Positions 1 to 12,167 of a DNA stretch of 64,000 nt are shown in pieces. The notes under the pieces were generated by a model. That model did not search any database. It saw only the letters and a program-made list of their open reading frames with translations, and had not been told where the DNA came from. Within the stretch, counting starts at the first letter, position 1. Each line of letters opens with the position of its first letter. Both the position numbers and the translations under genes were made by a program. Location: the NCBI RefSeq assembly GCF_000764305.2, contig NW_025933399.1, positions 389,766 through 453,765 on the forward strand. Reading direction: 5' to 3'. The stretch comes from Hyalella azteca (taxonomy: Eukaryota > Arthropoda > Malacostraca > Amphipoda > Hyalellidae).

Positions 1-1477
1 TACAAATTTTCCGTTCATTTCATTACTTTTTATTTCGCAAGGACACTTTCTTAGGCAAAAATAAAGCTTCAATTCTTCACCATTATTTTGAATATCCACA
101 CACGAACAACCTGACGCCAGGTAAAGTATCTGCTTCACAGAAGGCTCCCCTTCCATATTTTCAAAAGATTTCAAAAGTTCAACCTCGAAATGTGACATTT
201 TTTAGCACATTTTTAACGAGACAACGCTCGTGAAAAGTGAGATGCTGCGATACTTCTTAAGGGAGTCGACTGCCTCCAAAGAATTATTTCACTCTTATTA
301 TTATTATTATTTAGATATTGTTTAATTCGTTAAAATGCATTAAAATGTTCTAAATTTAAATTGCAAAATAAGCAGCTTCTCAAGCGTCTATACGAGCACG
401 GTTCCTCACTTTGGTTGTGACACACGAAGGTTCTTAATATTTGAAGAGGTCTCGAGACCTTAAGGATATGGAATCCTTTTCTTGTTCGAGAATGAAGCCC
501 TAAATGAAAGCAATAATAAATGAAGTTTAAAGAAATTAATGTAATTTAGATTGCAGTTTTTAAATTTAAAGCGTTTTCTATGAGCAGCGTGTAACAAATT
601 TATCATACAAAAAACAGTTTGAGGGAAAATTTTTACTTGAGCAATAAGGGGAAGCTCAGAGTTTTCTGGGAGTACACGATCGTGATTTAGATTGCAAATT
701 CCGTTAAATTGGAAATATATCGCAATTTTGATGGGATTCCATGATTCGTGATTATATGATTGTGAATGGCTCGAATAACGCTGAAATAAATCAAATTGCA
801 TCATGAGATGTAAATACTACATATGTCGGCCACCTGCAATTCTAGCGCAACTATTCAATTGGTTGAGTCAACGTGGATGAAAAATAAATTCACACAAATA
901 TTCAGGACATTCTTTGATATTTTAAACAATTATAAATTATCCATCATTATATGATAATGGGAATAAAATATGAAATTCTGCATTAACCCATTCGTCCCTT
1001 CCTGAATTTATTGGTTACGCTAAATGTTTATTCTGTTTTTCATATGAATTCGCAACATTTTGTTAAGCCACAAATACGAATTCCTAATTTGTTTCTTTCA
1101 ATTCGTATTACATTTCAAATCCACTTCAAGTAATTCGTATCTTATTTATGAACGCTACAAAACGTGCACTAGCATACATATCGAAATTAATGGAAAAGTT
1201 ATTTTGAATTATATTGATAGTCCTTAAAAGTTTCAATAATTACCTTGCACATGCATTGCTTTGTGTGTAGTTTTTTTATTATTTTGGGTCTGAATACACC
1301 ACGTTTTTTATGTAATAAACCTATTCTTCCAAGGATTGAATGGACAAAATTTGCATGTGATTACATTTTACAGGTAAATTTAAATCTAGGATTAAATAAA
1401 CAACATTTTTCGAATACGACTGTAACAACATACGATAACCCACCGTTTTCCAGGGTTGGATGTGTATTTATTTTTTC
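1..1477. other. AT-rich sequence, no gene seen
   Basis: Both strands are rich in stops. The longest frame is 114 codons on the minus strand (460-804), with no recognisable domain and A/T-driven composition. I see no RNA gene or repeat array. Confidence 0.6.
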
Positions 1478-1660
1478 TAGGATTATTTGGATTATTAGCC
1501 AAATAATCAGGATTATAATATATATTTATATTTGGATTATTATCCGAAATATATTTATTTATTAAATATTTGGATTATTATCCAAAAAATAATCAGCAAC
1601 TCCCCGACGTCCCGTGTATTTGGATTATTATCCAAATAATCAGGGTTATTATCAGGGTTG
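1478..1660. repeat. Cluster of short palindromic AT repeats
   Basis: The blocks TTTGGATTATTATCC and AAATAATC recur in direct and inverted order at least four times, so the region can fold back on itself. About 40 bases in the middle (1595-1619) are unrelated. Confidence 0.75.
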
Positions 1661-2366
1661 TATTTATTTTCTAGGTTTTGATAGAGATCGTCAACAATCA
1701 ACGACATTTGTTGGCCGCTACTTCAAACGGCGGTGACCGCGAGTTAGAGAAATGATCCGCTGTCTCGTCGTCCCTCTGTCCCGACATTCATTAAAGAAAC
1801 TCCCGCGTGGGAATCATGGTGAAAGCGCTCATTTGCTGGGAAAATTCCCACGAGATATTGGGAAGAGTGTACTGTGTTTTGTCCTAGAATCTATGGCGTT
1901 GATGATGTAGGAAGAGTTTCGCACATAGGTCCTTCACTACGCGATTACAAGCACGTATATCTCCAGGACAAGGAGCTATACACCAACCGTTATTCGTATC
2001 TGCAAATGAAAGAATAGTCTCCTCTACTGTACAGCTTCAATATTAATGCTGAGCCATTTGTCTCATCGCGGTGAATATTTTTGAAAATTTAAAAAATAGG
2101 CCCTTAAGCATTAAAAATATTTTCAAATATATATATTTATATTTGTCGATTTTATCAGTAATATCAGCTACTATCGTATGAGTGCCAGCGTATATGAGGC
2201 CATTATGGCAAATTAATAGCATAGGTCAATCTCTGCTGGTGACCTTATGAGGAAAAACCTGATGTTTTTTTGTATTTACATTTAATTCTAGTACTTAATT
2301 TTTCACTTATTCCATGAAATTCGAGATCTGCACACATTCGATTTCCTTGCGATTTGACTTTCCGTA
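1661..2366. other. Non-coding, nothing recognised
   Basis: Mixed-composition sequence without a supportable gene, RNA or repeat array. Confidence 0.5.
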
Positions 2367-2514
2367 TTTTTAGCGCTTCTTCTCATCAATGGAAAAATGC
2401 ACTACTGTGCTCGCCATGTCCGTCTGTACGTCTGTCCGTGACTTCACGTTTTCGTCGACGAGAAAATGCGCTCTCTATCACTCACTGCAGTAAGTACTGA
2501 GTTATTTTTTTTTG
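2367..2514 (-). mobile_element. MITE-like dispersed repeat, copy 1
   Basis: Inverted relative to the copies at 4949 and 6931. Shared landmarks are the GAGAAAATGCGCT block, the palindromes CGTCGACG and CACTGCAG, a GTCCGTCTGT-type tract and a poly-T edge. Inner inverted blocks AGCGC..TTCTC / GAGAAAATGCGCT lie near the ends. No coding capacity, so it is non-autonomous. The family is not one I can name. Confidence 0.75.
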
Positions 2515-2574
2515 TATTACCTGTATCATTACTATTTTCACAACCCTTTACTCTGAATATCTAGACCCGCCTGA

Positions 2575-2935
2575 GTGCAGATCTTCTCCCAACATCAGTG
2601 TCGCGCTTGTCAGCTTGTTCTAGAAAGACAGCAACCAAATCACAAGCTCTTATCTAAGCCGATTGCCGACTCCATGCCGCGCTAAACCTCAACTCCACAG
2701 ACCAAATGGCAAACTTCGGTAAAGCTGCAGATGTCTTGCAGATGTCTCCCACCTCCAAAGCTCTAGCGCATGCCTGTGCTGAGGACAGCTCCACGCAGCC
2801 TTTAAGAGAAGGTAATCCTCGCAGGCATGTCCAGCTTGACGCAAGATCAGGGCCGTACTTCTCGATTGGCCGGCGAGTGTATTGAGGCCCTGCTCTGCGG
2901 CGGCGCTGGCCCTGCGCTGTTCAAGTGAGTGCGTT
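2575..2935 (+). other. GC-rich island with an unassigned 58-codon ORF
   Basis: Base composition stands out from the AT-rich surroundings. ATG at 2706 opens a 58-codon frame ending in TGA at 2880-2882, and the frame is open back to a TAA near 2655. The C-terminal end reads SGPYFSIGRRVY, where G-R-R would be an amidation/cleavage site if this were a peptide precursor, but no signal peptide is visible. A second frame runs on to a stop near 2928. It could be an exon, a transposon remnant or chance. I do not recognise it. Confidence 0.3.
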
Positions 2936-4948
2936 TAAATGTAATGTTGGAAGAGAAATGCTCAAATGTCGCCAAACGCAGAAGCGTCAACTCTATAGTG
3001 TTTCATCCGTGTATCTAAATTACTTATGTATTACAATTTTGCTACCAGCCTCTCTCAATTTAAATCTGCATGTAGATAAGTTAAATAAAAATTGTGAATT
3101 CAGTTCACATTTATGCTCTACTTAGCGTGAAATATGGAATGAATTCTGGACAAATTGTTTCGTACTTTTGAGACGTATCATTTATTGAGACCGCGTAGCG
3201 TCCTGTAGAATTTCAGCCATAAAAAAACATTGCCGTCGCTCAATTCGAGATATCATCTCTGATTCTTTGAACTTTAATGGGATTTGAAATTACATGTCGT
3301 AATTTGTATTCCATGATGCGCGAAGAGCCTTTCTTACGATTACACGTGCCGTTTTTCAATATTTTCATGATCGAACCGATATTATATAATTATACAATAT
3401 GCATTATATTACGTGATAACGTGAAAGTAGAACGTTTCTGCATAGCACTTTCTGACAGATGTTCCTTGCTTCGTAGAGGTCTTGTTTAGTTTCAAAATAG
3501 ATACACATTGTGTGCTTGTATGCTTTAAAATTAAACTATATTGTATTCTGTTAAGCTACCTGTACTCCGAGGATATTCTTTATAGTCTAAAGGTTGAATG
3601 TTCCAGTGACGGATAATAATGATTGCCAATCCATATGTTGATTGAATAACCCAACGGAGGTTTTTTATTTTTGTCAATGACCGTTTTTTTGGTGACGTGT
3701 GTGTGTGCAAAATGTATATATCCGTGGTGCGATTGATTTGATCGATTAAAGCTGATTTGAATAGCATTTAATAATAGGTCAATCTGGTTTCAAGATGATA
3801 TGATGCACAATCTGATGTTATGAACCTGCAATAATTTTATTGAGCATTCATGCCTCTAGTGTTGAGAGAGGTGAAAGGTAAGTGACCTCAAACCATTAGT
3901 TTACATGACAGGAGTTTGGTTGCCATATAAGGAATGATACATTTGGATCTACTTTTTACAATTAAAGAAAGAACTTACTTCGAACAGAGAGTTTTTTGCG
4001 ATTAATTGATTCATTAGTGAATCTGATATGCGCGAGGCAAACAAAAAAATATATATTCCCTGAAATCTGTGGTTTCAGCTCTGTATTCCAGGGATTTCGA
4101 AAGACTTTACGCTCAGCGTTGAGTTCAGGCGGTAACATGCTCTGTTTTGTGATACTTTGTGATTGATGATGCCTGTTTTAAGCTTGGCTTTAGTGGCGCT
4201 GTTGGGGCGCGTATACATAATAACTACAGGTTGAGATATCACCAGGAACTGGAATTTTATTTTTTTTTCTGTAACGCAATCATATATATTAAAAAATTCG
4301 TATTGCTGGGGGTTGGGTGTTGGAAATCAAGTAAACAATTAAAATTAGATTTTATTTCTTGCAAGGGTAAATTATTTACGAATTAAAAAGCTCAAGTTCC
4401 TTGTACATTTTAGAACGGGACTTTAATGGGAGTTCCGTGGCAAACATCAGGTTTGACGGGTCTTCCTTTAATTATTACCTCTTTGCCATGAAATTAATTA
4501 ATGACATCCGGGGAAACGGAAGAGAACAAACCCGCGCCTCAAATATCTGGGATCATGTATTCTGAGCACCGCTGTGTTGTGCTGCTAGCGTGAGATAACA
4601 ATTGTGCAAGGAGGGGGGAACGGGAACGTTTTTTATTCTGAAAAAGATTAAATTTCGGATCTGGATTCCCCAAAATTAATAGTTAGGATTATAATGGTCC
4701 AGTAATGTGGTGCTGTAAACGCTTTCTTCCCGAATGAGATGTCATTTAGGTACAGTTTTCCCTAGCATTAACATTTTCGATAACAATTGTTAAGCAACAT
4801 GGTTATGTGTACGCTTCATTCCTGAAAAAATGTGATTTAGGAACAGCGTTTCTCAGTATTAATATTTAATGATAATTTATCATTGAGGTATTAATGTGAA
4901 CGCTGCCAAGATGTACTAGTTTGTGAATTGGGTTCTCGACCTCAATAT
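2936..4948. other. Non-coding, nothing recognised
   Basis: AT-rich, with only frames below 80 codons and no domain-like content. No tandem array was seen. Confidence 0.5.
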
Positions 4949-5101
4949 TAAAAAATATAACTCGGTACCCATCACTGCAGTGAGTGACAGAGAGCGCATT
5001 TTCTCGTCGACGAAAACGTGGTCACGGACGGACGGACAGACGGACAGACATGGCGAGCACAATAGTGCATTTTTTCCATGAATGAGAAATTGCGCTAAAA
5101 A
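4949..5101 (+). mobile_element. MITE-like dispersed repeat, copy 2
   Basis: Runs from an A-rich edge and ATAACTCGG through CACTGCAGTGAGTGACAGAG, GCGCATTTTCTCGTCGACG and a GGACGGAC/GACAGACGG tract to GAGAAATTGCGCTAAAAA. The blocks AGCGCATTTTCTC and GAGAAAtTGCGCT are inverted copies of each other. Confidence 0.8.
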
Positions 5102-6930
5102 TCACTCTTCAAATGTCCTGTGGTCAGAGAGGTTCAACGCATCAACCTGAGTTCCATCAGTACAAGAATATTAAATGCTCCATACCTACATTATATATAG
5201 TTTCTTCTGCTTTAATACCCTGAACTTGGTGAACACATCGCATTATGTCCGAAGTATTTCAAAATTTAATAATGTTAATAGCTAAGCATGTTTAGATATT
5301 ACTGCGAATAATTTTCAAATTCCGAAATAGAATGGAGAGTTAGGATTAGAACTTATTAATGGATAGCTATTAGTATCGATATTAGTACTGGTAGAAAGGT
5401 CCTTATTAATGGATAACAGTAGAATCGGAACCTCGTAAAATGAATAACAGGATATTTCTACGGCATAATTATAGGCAGGCTGCGCGAGTGTGAATTCCCT
5501 CATGTTAATATATGTTTTAATAATGAATGCATCGAGCTAATGTCTAGTAGCTAGCAAAATTAGAGACCTGGGAAAGTTGGAAGTGAATTACAGTTGGACG
5601 AACTGTTTCTTGATATGGTGTGAGCCTGGAGTTCACGATTGAGGAATGACAATAATTTAGTAAAATCGTTAATACGTACTTTGTAATTTCAATCTTCTCC
5701 ATAACGATTGTATGGAATCATTCATAAAACATCGCTTGCTTAACCCAGTACGAAATTTGAGCTATCACATAACTAATTCTAACAATAGTCTAGAAATCGC
5801 CTCCTCCAAGAATTCTTCATCGATGATGATTCAGTTCTATTCAACGATTTCGATTGAATAACTTCAGATCTTGATGAACTTTTCCACTTCAAATTAGGTC
5901 CCGTAACATTGCATTAGTTTCCGGTTTTCTAAGCCAGAATCCAGCGGCCTACTGAGATTCCAGCAGCTTGGCGGAGGTCACGTTCCGCCGATAGTTTTGT
6001 TAACAGCTTTACAGGCGCGTCGTGCCGGCGATAGCCGCTGCATTAAAGACCTCCAGGTTTGTCCTGGAGCAGCGGGCCAAAAAAGTAACCTAAATTGATG
6101 ATCCCAACTCAAAATTTCAGCGAAGTGCGCCGTTGACGTGTTTTTTTTTTTTTGCATTTTTCACAATTTAATGTTTTTAATGGCGGTCGTTACCATAATT
6201 TTTTACGCAGTTAATTTTTTTGACTTTCACGGTCGTTGACAGACATTTTTCTCGGTTTTCTGGGTTTAGCTTCTTTGATGGGCGAATTGAAATACTTTAT
6301 CGCAATATTTTTTATAGGATATTATTACTTCTTAGAAGGCCCTTGGCCATCGTTTTCAATACACAACGCGATTAATATTCAAGTTTATTTCTAGCAGTTC
6401 AGTAACTGAAATGTATTAATTGTGACTGACGACGATTATTTTTTGCTATAATTTCAATTTTGGCAAATGCAATAAACAGGCGAAATATTTTCAGGAATTC
6501 AAAGTACTTCTAAATAAGGTTTGTTTTGATGATAATCTTTCCAGTAATAATACAACTTTTTTCTGAACTGAATATTATTAATGTCCAACATTAATTTGGC
6601 GTTGATATGTATAAAATGTTCGGTGGGCGCATGGAAAAACGTCCCAGACAAAACATATCAAGTTCTAGACGGCGAATGAAAGTTTACATCGTTAGCGAGC
6701 GCGTTCATTTAATGAGGAAAGTATCGCCAGAAAAGCTATAAATTTCCGCCTTCAATGAAGTAAACGAAAATTGTTTGAGATTCCTTTCATTGTGGTTACT
6801 TCATCACTGGCAGTGTAGTTACTTAATTACTTGCATTGCGGTTACTTTATTACATGCGAATTTTTGCTGCTGCCTCCATGCTGGGCGTCGCATTTCTTGA
6901 AGCGAGGCGAGGGTGCTAATTTACATAAAT
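5102..6930. other. Non-coding, nothing recognised
   Basis: No supportable gene, RNA or tandem array. A somewhat GC-richer patch at 5930-6080 has no open frame of note. Confidence 0.5.
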
Positions 6931-7072
6931 TAAAAAAAATATAACTCAGTACTCACTGCAGTGAGTGACAGAGAGCAAATTTTCTCGTCGACGAAAACGT
7001 AAAGTTACGGACAGACGGACATGACGAGCACAATAGCGCCTTTTTTCCATAAATGAGAAAATGCGCTAAAAA
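6931..7072 (+). mobile_element. MITE-like dispersed repeat, copy 3
   Basis: Same order of landmarks as copy 2 (ATAACTCAGT, CACTGCAGTGAGTGACAGAG, TTTTCTCGTCGACGAAAACG, GACGAGCACAATAG, GAGAAAATGCGCTAAAAA), with a shorter GACAGACGG tract and several substitutions. Confidence 0.8.
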
Positions 7073-7556
7073 GTATAAATATTTCATTCGGGTGAAAGTC
7101 CAGATGATAATTTTTAACATCAATGTATTACAAGTTATAATTAAATTCAGTCCCTGTGTATACAGAAGCCTCAAGTAACAGGGTAAATTCAAGCCTCTGG
7201 CTTGACTAATCCCAAAACTAAGCCAAGATCCGGAGTGCAAGTCCATCTTGTGTGCATGGAGTTTTCACTCCAAGTTTCAGCGGCAAAGTTTCTCATTAAT
7301 TTCAGTGCGAATTTTTTGCGGCAACTTTTCGTGGCAAGTCGGCGAACGCGCAAGGCGGCCGTGATGCGCTGCTTGCACCATTATTTTTTTTAAGGTTTTT
7401 GACAGCAGATAATTTTTGGTGCATCATCGCGTATGTTTTGCAAGTTCAAACTTCCAGTTGCGGCTTTCGTGAAGCTCATGATCAGCAATGTGACCTGAAA
7501 TGTTGACCTTGCAATAATTTTTTTAGTGAGGGATCTATTAATTTGACACGTATTTA

Positions 7557-7653
7557 AGGTTCAGTGTATTGATGTTCATAAGGTTCAGTGTATTGATGTT
7601 CATAAGGTTCATATCGTATTGATGTTCATAAGTTTCAGTGTATTGATGTTCAT
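7557..7653 (+). repeat. 24 bp tandem repeat, about four copies
   Basis: Unit begins GGTTCAGTGTATTGATGTTC. The third copy carries a small change (CATATCG). Confidence 0.88.
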
Positions 7654-9371
7654 CCAGCGCTGCTGCAAGTCCATGCACTCATGTATGGCCAGTGCTGCTG
7701 CTCAATGTTTTTTTTAAATAAGAGTACATGTAACTTGACATTTTTGTTCAAACACAAATGACGGGATGACTTTAATTCAGATACAGATGATTTTAATGCA
7801 TTGATCATGATAAGACAAGTAAAAAATTAGACTTTGGTACCGTTAGAGACCACTATATATCAGCAATATGTTGCTTTGTCGTATCTCATTTGTTTGTAAA
7901 ATAATGTTATAGTAAAATTATTCGAACGCAGTTAATTTCAAAAAGTTTTGGCATTCATATTGTTATGTTTGCTTAGATTTAATCCATCGGTAGTTTCTAA
8001 TTTACCAATTATTTATTCATAGTTATTTATTCTGGCCTCATCGCGGCGACGCTCTGGCCGCGACGAGAGTGAAGATTGGCGTGTGATCTTCAGCATGGCG
8101 GCTCCAATCTTCAATAGACCAACGGTTAATTTGATGAAAGCGCAGTTTCACATCTGCAGCCGATATCACAATGCTATTCGTACCTGTTATCGGTCACGGG
8201 AAACGGGTGACACTTCCCACGTGTCGCCGCCACAGCCAATGCGCATGTCGCACTCACCCATCGACGACGGATGCAGTAGGGCTTTGTGACGCTCAGGACG
8301 ACGTGGATGTTTTGAATTACGGACTATTGCATATTATGGCTCATATTGCGCGGCTTTTTATGGTCTTTGCATGGCAATTATATGTTGTGTGTAGGGTGGG
8401 GTATTTTTTGCCATGGAATCTGTGTTTTGATGATGGCAGAGGTCATACAAATCGTCTGGAGTTGACTTGAGGATATTTTAACTTAATGCACGAGGTATGT
8501 GGAAGTGTTGCTCTCTGCGTCTGGTGACGTTAGTAAATTTGTGTGTTATAGAGCTTTATTATCACGTGTTATGCTGGTATAAATCATGACATCCCTTGTA
8601 CACAGGCTTTGTCACACTTCATACCATTCACAGAATATACGAGTCATCCTCGAATCATTCCTTGTCATTCTACTCAAAGGAAATGAAAAAGTTCGATCAA
8701 TTTAATTTGTAAAATTTTCACTGCGAATTTGAAGCCGATTTAAATTTCAGATTACATGGGCGATTTAGTGAGGGAGAGGAGGGGAGGATTGCTGATGCCT
8801 GTTGCCTAGGCAAATTTAAGGCATCGCCTCCCTATTTGAATCTCGGTGGTTTCCAACAAACAAGCTCTTGCTGACTATTAACCATAATTGAATAATTTTT
8901 GGAGGCTTGCTTGCCGTACAATCGCCATCCCATACCATAAATCAGCATTTGTATCTGTTTGATCATAGCCTCATTTTCTTCATCATAGCGCTATTGATTT
9001 TTAACCTAATTCAATTTCTATGAAAATTGTGAAGAAATGCCAGGGCCGAGACTGCCTCAGTCTCGTTGCAGGCGTCAAGGCCGAGATTATATGCCCGGAG
9101 TTAATACGAACCCTATTTCTGTGCATATGAAGTTGGTTTATTGCTTTTCGCTTTGTTTTTGCTCTTCCTGTGATCGTGAAAAGTTTACTCATTACTACGG
9201 CCATGCATGAATCAACTACCGACGATTTGGCCACCGCTAGAAATAATCGTACAATAACTTGTAATGAAGACCGCCTGTTCTACCGCAATAGACATAACCT
9301 GACTTGAAAATACCAAGACTTCACTTGTCATATATAAGTTAAGTTGCCACCTGGCATGCATTCCTGGCCAT
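7654..9371. other. No gene supported; one CpG-rich patch at 8035-8300
   Basis: The patch at 8035-8300 is GC-rich with overlapping 68- and 99-codon frames in two registers, neither resembling a known domain. It may be an exon or a decayed element. The rest is AT-rich non-coding. Confidence 0.4.
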
Positions 9372-9650
9372 CAGCTGCACACTCCAGCACCAGCTGCACA
9401 CTCCAGCACCAGCTGCACACTCCAGCACCAGCTGCACACTCCAGCCACCAGCTGCACACTCCAGCCACCAGCTGCATACTCCAGCACCAGCAGCACACTC
9501 CAGCACCAGCTGCACACTCCAGCCACCAGCTGCACATTCCAGCCACCAGCTGCACACTCCAGCCACCAGCTGCACACTCCAGCCACCAGCTGCACACTCC
9601 AGCCACCAGCTGCATACTCCAGCCACCAGCTGCACACTCCAGCCACCAGC
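9372..9650 (+). repeat. 19/20 bp minisatellite built on CAGCTGCACACTCCAGC
   Basis: About 14-15 head-to-tail units. Early units are 19 bp (ending CAC) and later ones mostly 20 bp (ending CCAC). Because the unit is not a multiple of three, every frame cycles through all three readings and stays open, giving spurious ORFs of 106-161 codons on both strands. Nearly every unit carries a CAGCTG E-box. Confidence 0.95.
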
Positions 9651-11915
9651 CAAAGACAAGCCCCCGGACGCTGTCTCTCAAAAGTTCCTCCCGCATCCGA
9701 GTGTACAGCACAAGTTCTCCGCCGAGGTCCCGGAGCTAATTTATAAGACAATTCTTCGCACGATCTCGTCCGTAAAAATGCGACGCGGAACCGAAAACTG
9801 CGGAGTTCCGGCGACGGCGTAAGGCTTAAATGAAGATCTTGACGAAACTTAATCAATTCGGAAATAATACCGAAGCAATTGGTCTGTTAGTATAAATGTT
9901 ACGTGTTTTAGTTTACGCGGAGGGAATTTTGGTGTCGTCTGTCATTTATTCATACTTAGATATAATATTATTTTCTTTGTTTCATGTTTTATTGGCGTCA
10001 AGCATGAATAAATAAATTGATTTCGCACATAGGTGAGAGAAATAGAAATTTTGAAATTTATTATTATTTAACCCTGACGACATTATATTATCTGTTTCTC
10101 GTTTTTCTGTAATCAAATATATTAATCATCGCCACGGCGTGTACAGTAATAATTTGTTATATATATATTAACGTATAATGTGTGTATTGCAATATAGAGC
10201 ATTTTAAGCGGATTACTCGTTTAAGATATCCTATTATGGTATTCATATTAATTTCAACGAAGGATTTAAGCAGTAATTTAGCCGAAAAAAGTTTACAAAA
10301 TCTGAAATGTAAAATATTGCGAAGCTGCATCAAGTAACTAAGAAACTAAACAACTTTTCATCATGAAAAGCAAGGCAGTTTTTTTTTCAGGCGCCATGTT
10401 AGAAAAATAAAATAAAACTTAGGAAGAGTTAAAGAAAATAAATTGATTGACTCCATGTCTCGCATAATTATAATAGTATTGTATAATTGACGAAAAAATT
10501 CAGCTAATTACGCCCTACTAGAACTTGCAGTCCATTTAGCCCCTTTCATGTCAAAGAAAGAATTACCTCAGAAATATCCCTACATGAAAAGGCTTCACAT
10601 TCAAAGGGAAGCTCAGCCAAATAGCATGAATACAATTAAATAAATTGAGCAGGTCAATCCGCCGAGACGACCAGCACCCTGAGACGGTGAGCAAGATACA
10701 GACTTCAATAAAGTCTAATGCGGCACACGGAGCTAAAGTCTAACTTGAAGCTCCCAGACTAACTTTGAATTCCTTTCAGAGGGAACCCTTTAGCAAATTA
10801 ACTTCAAGAACTGAATAATGAATTAGTCTTTTTTTCGCTTTCAAAATTATAATAATTTGTATAAACATTATTAGTGCAGCGTTTGAACTGAAAACGTATA
10901 AATCAAATTTTCAAAATAAGTGTAAGTAAAATTGAACATTTTAATTAAAATCAATCAAACAATAAACGTTGATTGATGCAAATCACGATACATAAATTGA
11001 ACGTTTGTAATGAATACATCAGTATAGGCTTCTCGGGATGAGCGCGAAAATAAGAAAATGAATTTAAAATATGAGATCAGAGATTGTCATTACATTTTCA
11101 CTAGACTTTAGAGACCAATATTCTGTAATGCTCCCCATTCGCGACCGTAATTCAGATAGAAAGCAATTAAGGTAAGACCAAAAGAAGTAATGAGAACTTT
11201 AATTTCCGAGACGAAACCGACGTGAAAGGCAGGTTGCAAAATTAGAACTAAACCACGCCGCTTTTTATCTAATTAAGAATGTTTTCTCGGTTGCTGCGAA
11301 CGCTGCTGCAGTTGTTGCTGCTTATCCGCTAGTTCTAGGAAACAGTCAGGGTTTTTCAGTTGATGTCAAGACACGCGGACGAAAAAGTCTGGAATTTGGG
11401 GTTATAGAATGAGTTATTATGTCGTTGCAGTTACTCAAAAATACTTCGGTAATAATCAACTTTTAATTAATAAATATATAGGATTCATTGTTAAACTAAG
11501 GTTTCAGTGGATCTTTATATACGTAACTACCATTACAGCAGTTGAATCATTATCCTGATTAGTGGAAAGTTGATTCGAACCATGAATTGTGGAATTTTAG
11601 GAACACTGTATTTTCAACAGTTCTAGGTTTTTTTATTCGTGTTTCAATGAAAAATGAAGCGCTTCTATATATAATGATACCCGAACATCATCATACTTTT
11701 GCAAAATGCATATTTTACTTAACAAAATTCAACTATACAAACAATGCCACAAATGTTTTGATAATATACGCAAAAAAAAAATAAATTTTCCCTTTGAATT
11801 TTTCAGATATGATTTATTTGTTCTATTAAATAAACTGGATATTCATCACTTTTAGATTTGAAATAGTGATTTCAAAATCTATCTATGAACATTTTGAGTT
11901 CGATTGTCGGAGTGC
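9651..11915. other. Upstream flank of the DM4/DM12 gene, no other gene seen
   Basis: 9651-9830 is GC-rich but has no recognisable product. From there to 11915 the sequence is AT-rich with no array or RNA gene. Enhancers cannot be judged by eye. Confidence 0.5.
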
Positions 11916-11943
11916 TATTTAAATTTTTTCAACCATCATCAGT
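11916..11943 (+). promoter_or_regulatory. Possible core promoter (TATA-like box and TCAGT initiator)
   Basis: TATTTAAA at 11916-11923 lies 25 bases upstream of the A in TCAGT at 11939-11943, which matches the arthropod initiator consensus. Transcription from there would give a 5' leader of only about 17 bases before the ATG at 11958. The motifs are visible; their use is inferred. An upstream non-coding exon cannot be excluded. Confidence 0.3.
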
Positions 11944-11957
11944 AGCATCACTGAAAA

Positions 11958-12167
11958 ATGCTGGCGGTGAGATCCGTCCACTGGATGCAGCAGGGCTGCG
12001 TCTTAGCCGCAACACGGCCGCATTTTAGCCGCGTTGCAGCCGTGCTGGCGCTGCTTGCCTTCGGCTCACTTGCGCAGGCTGGGGGCGGTCGGCAGATTTT
12101 TGGCGATCCAGGAGACTTAAACGACTTGGGGCACGCCATCGATGTTTATTTATCCGAACAAAACATC
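11958..12167 (+). CDS. Exon 1 of the DM4/DM12 gene: signal peptide and N-terminus
   Basis: Encodes residues 1-70 and ends in phase 0 at the donor C|GTAAGT (GT at 12168). It contains a basic N-region, the hydrophobic core VAAVLALLAFGSLAQA at residues 26-41 and an acidic stretch up to SEQNI. Reading on past the donor gives 15 more codons and then a stop, so the intron is needed. Intron 1 is 294 bp. Confidence 0.82.

Noticed and set aside
9328..9856. Cys/Trp-rich 106-161 codon frames (repeats of WSVQLVAGVCS)
   Set aside because: Translations of the 19/20 bp array cycling through all frames. Cysteine richness comes from the unit, not from selection.
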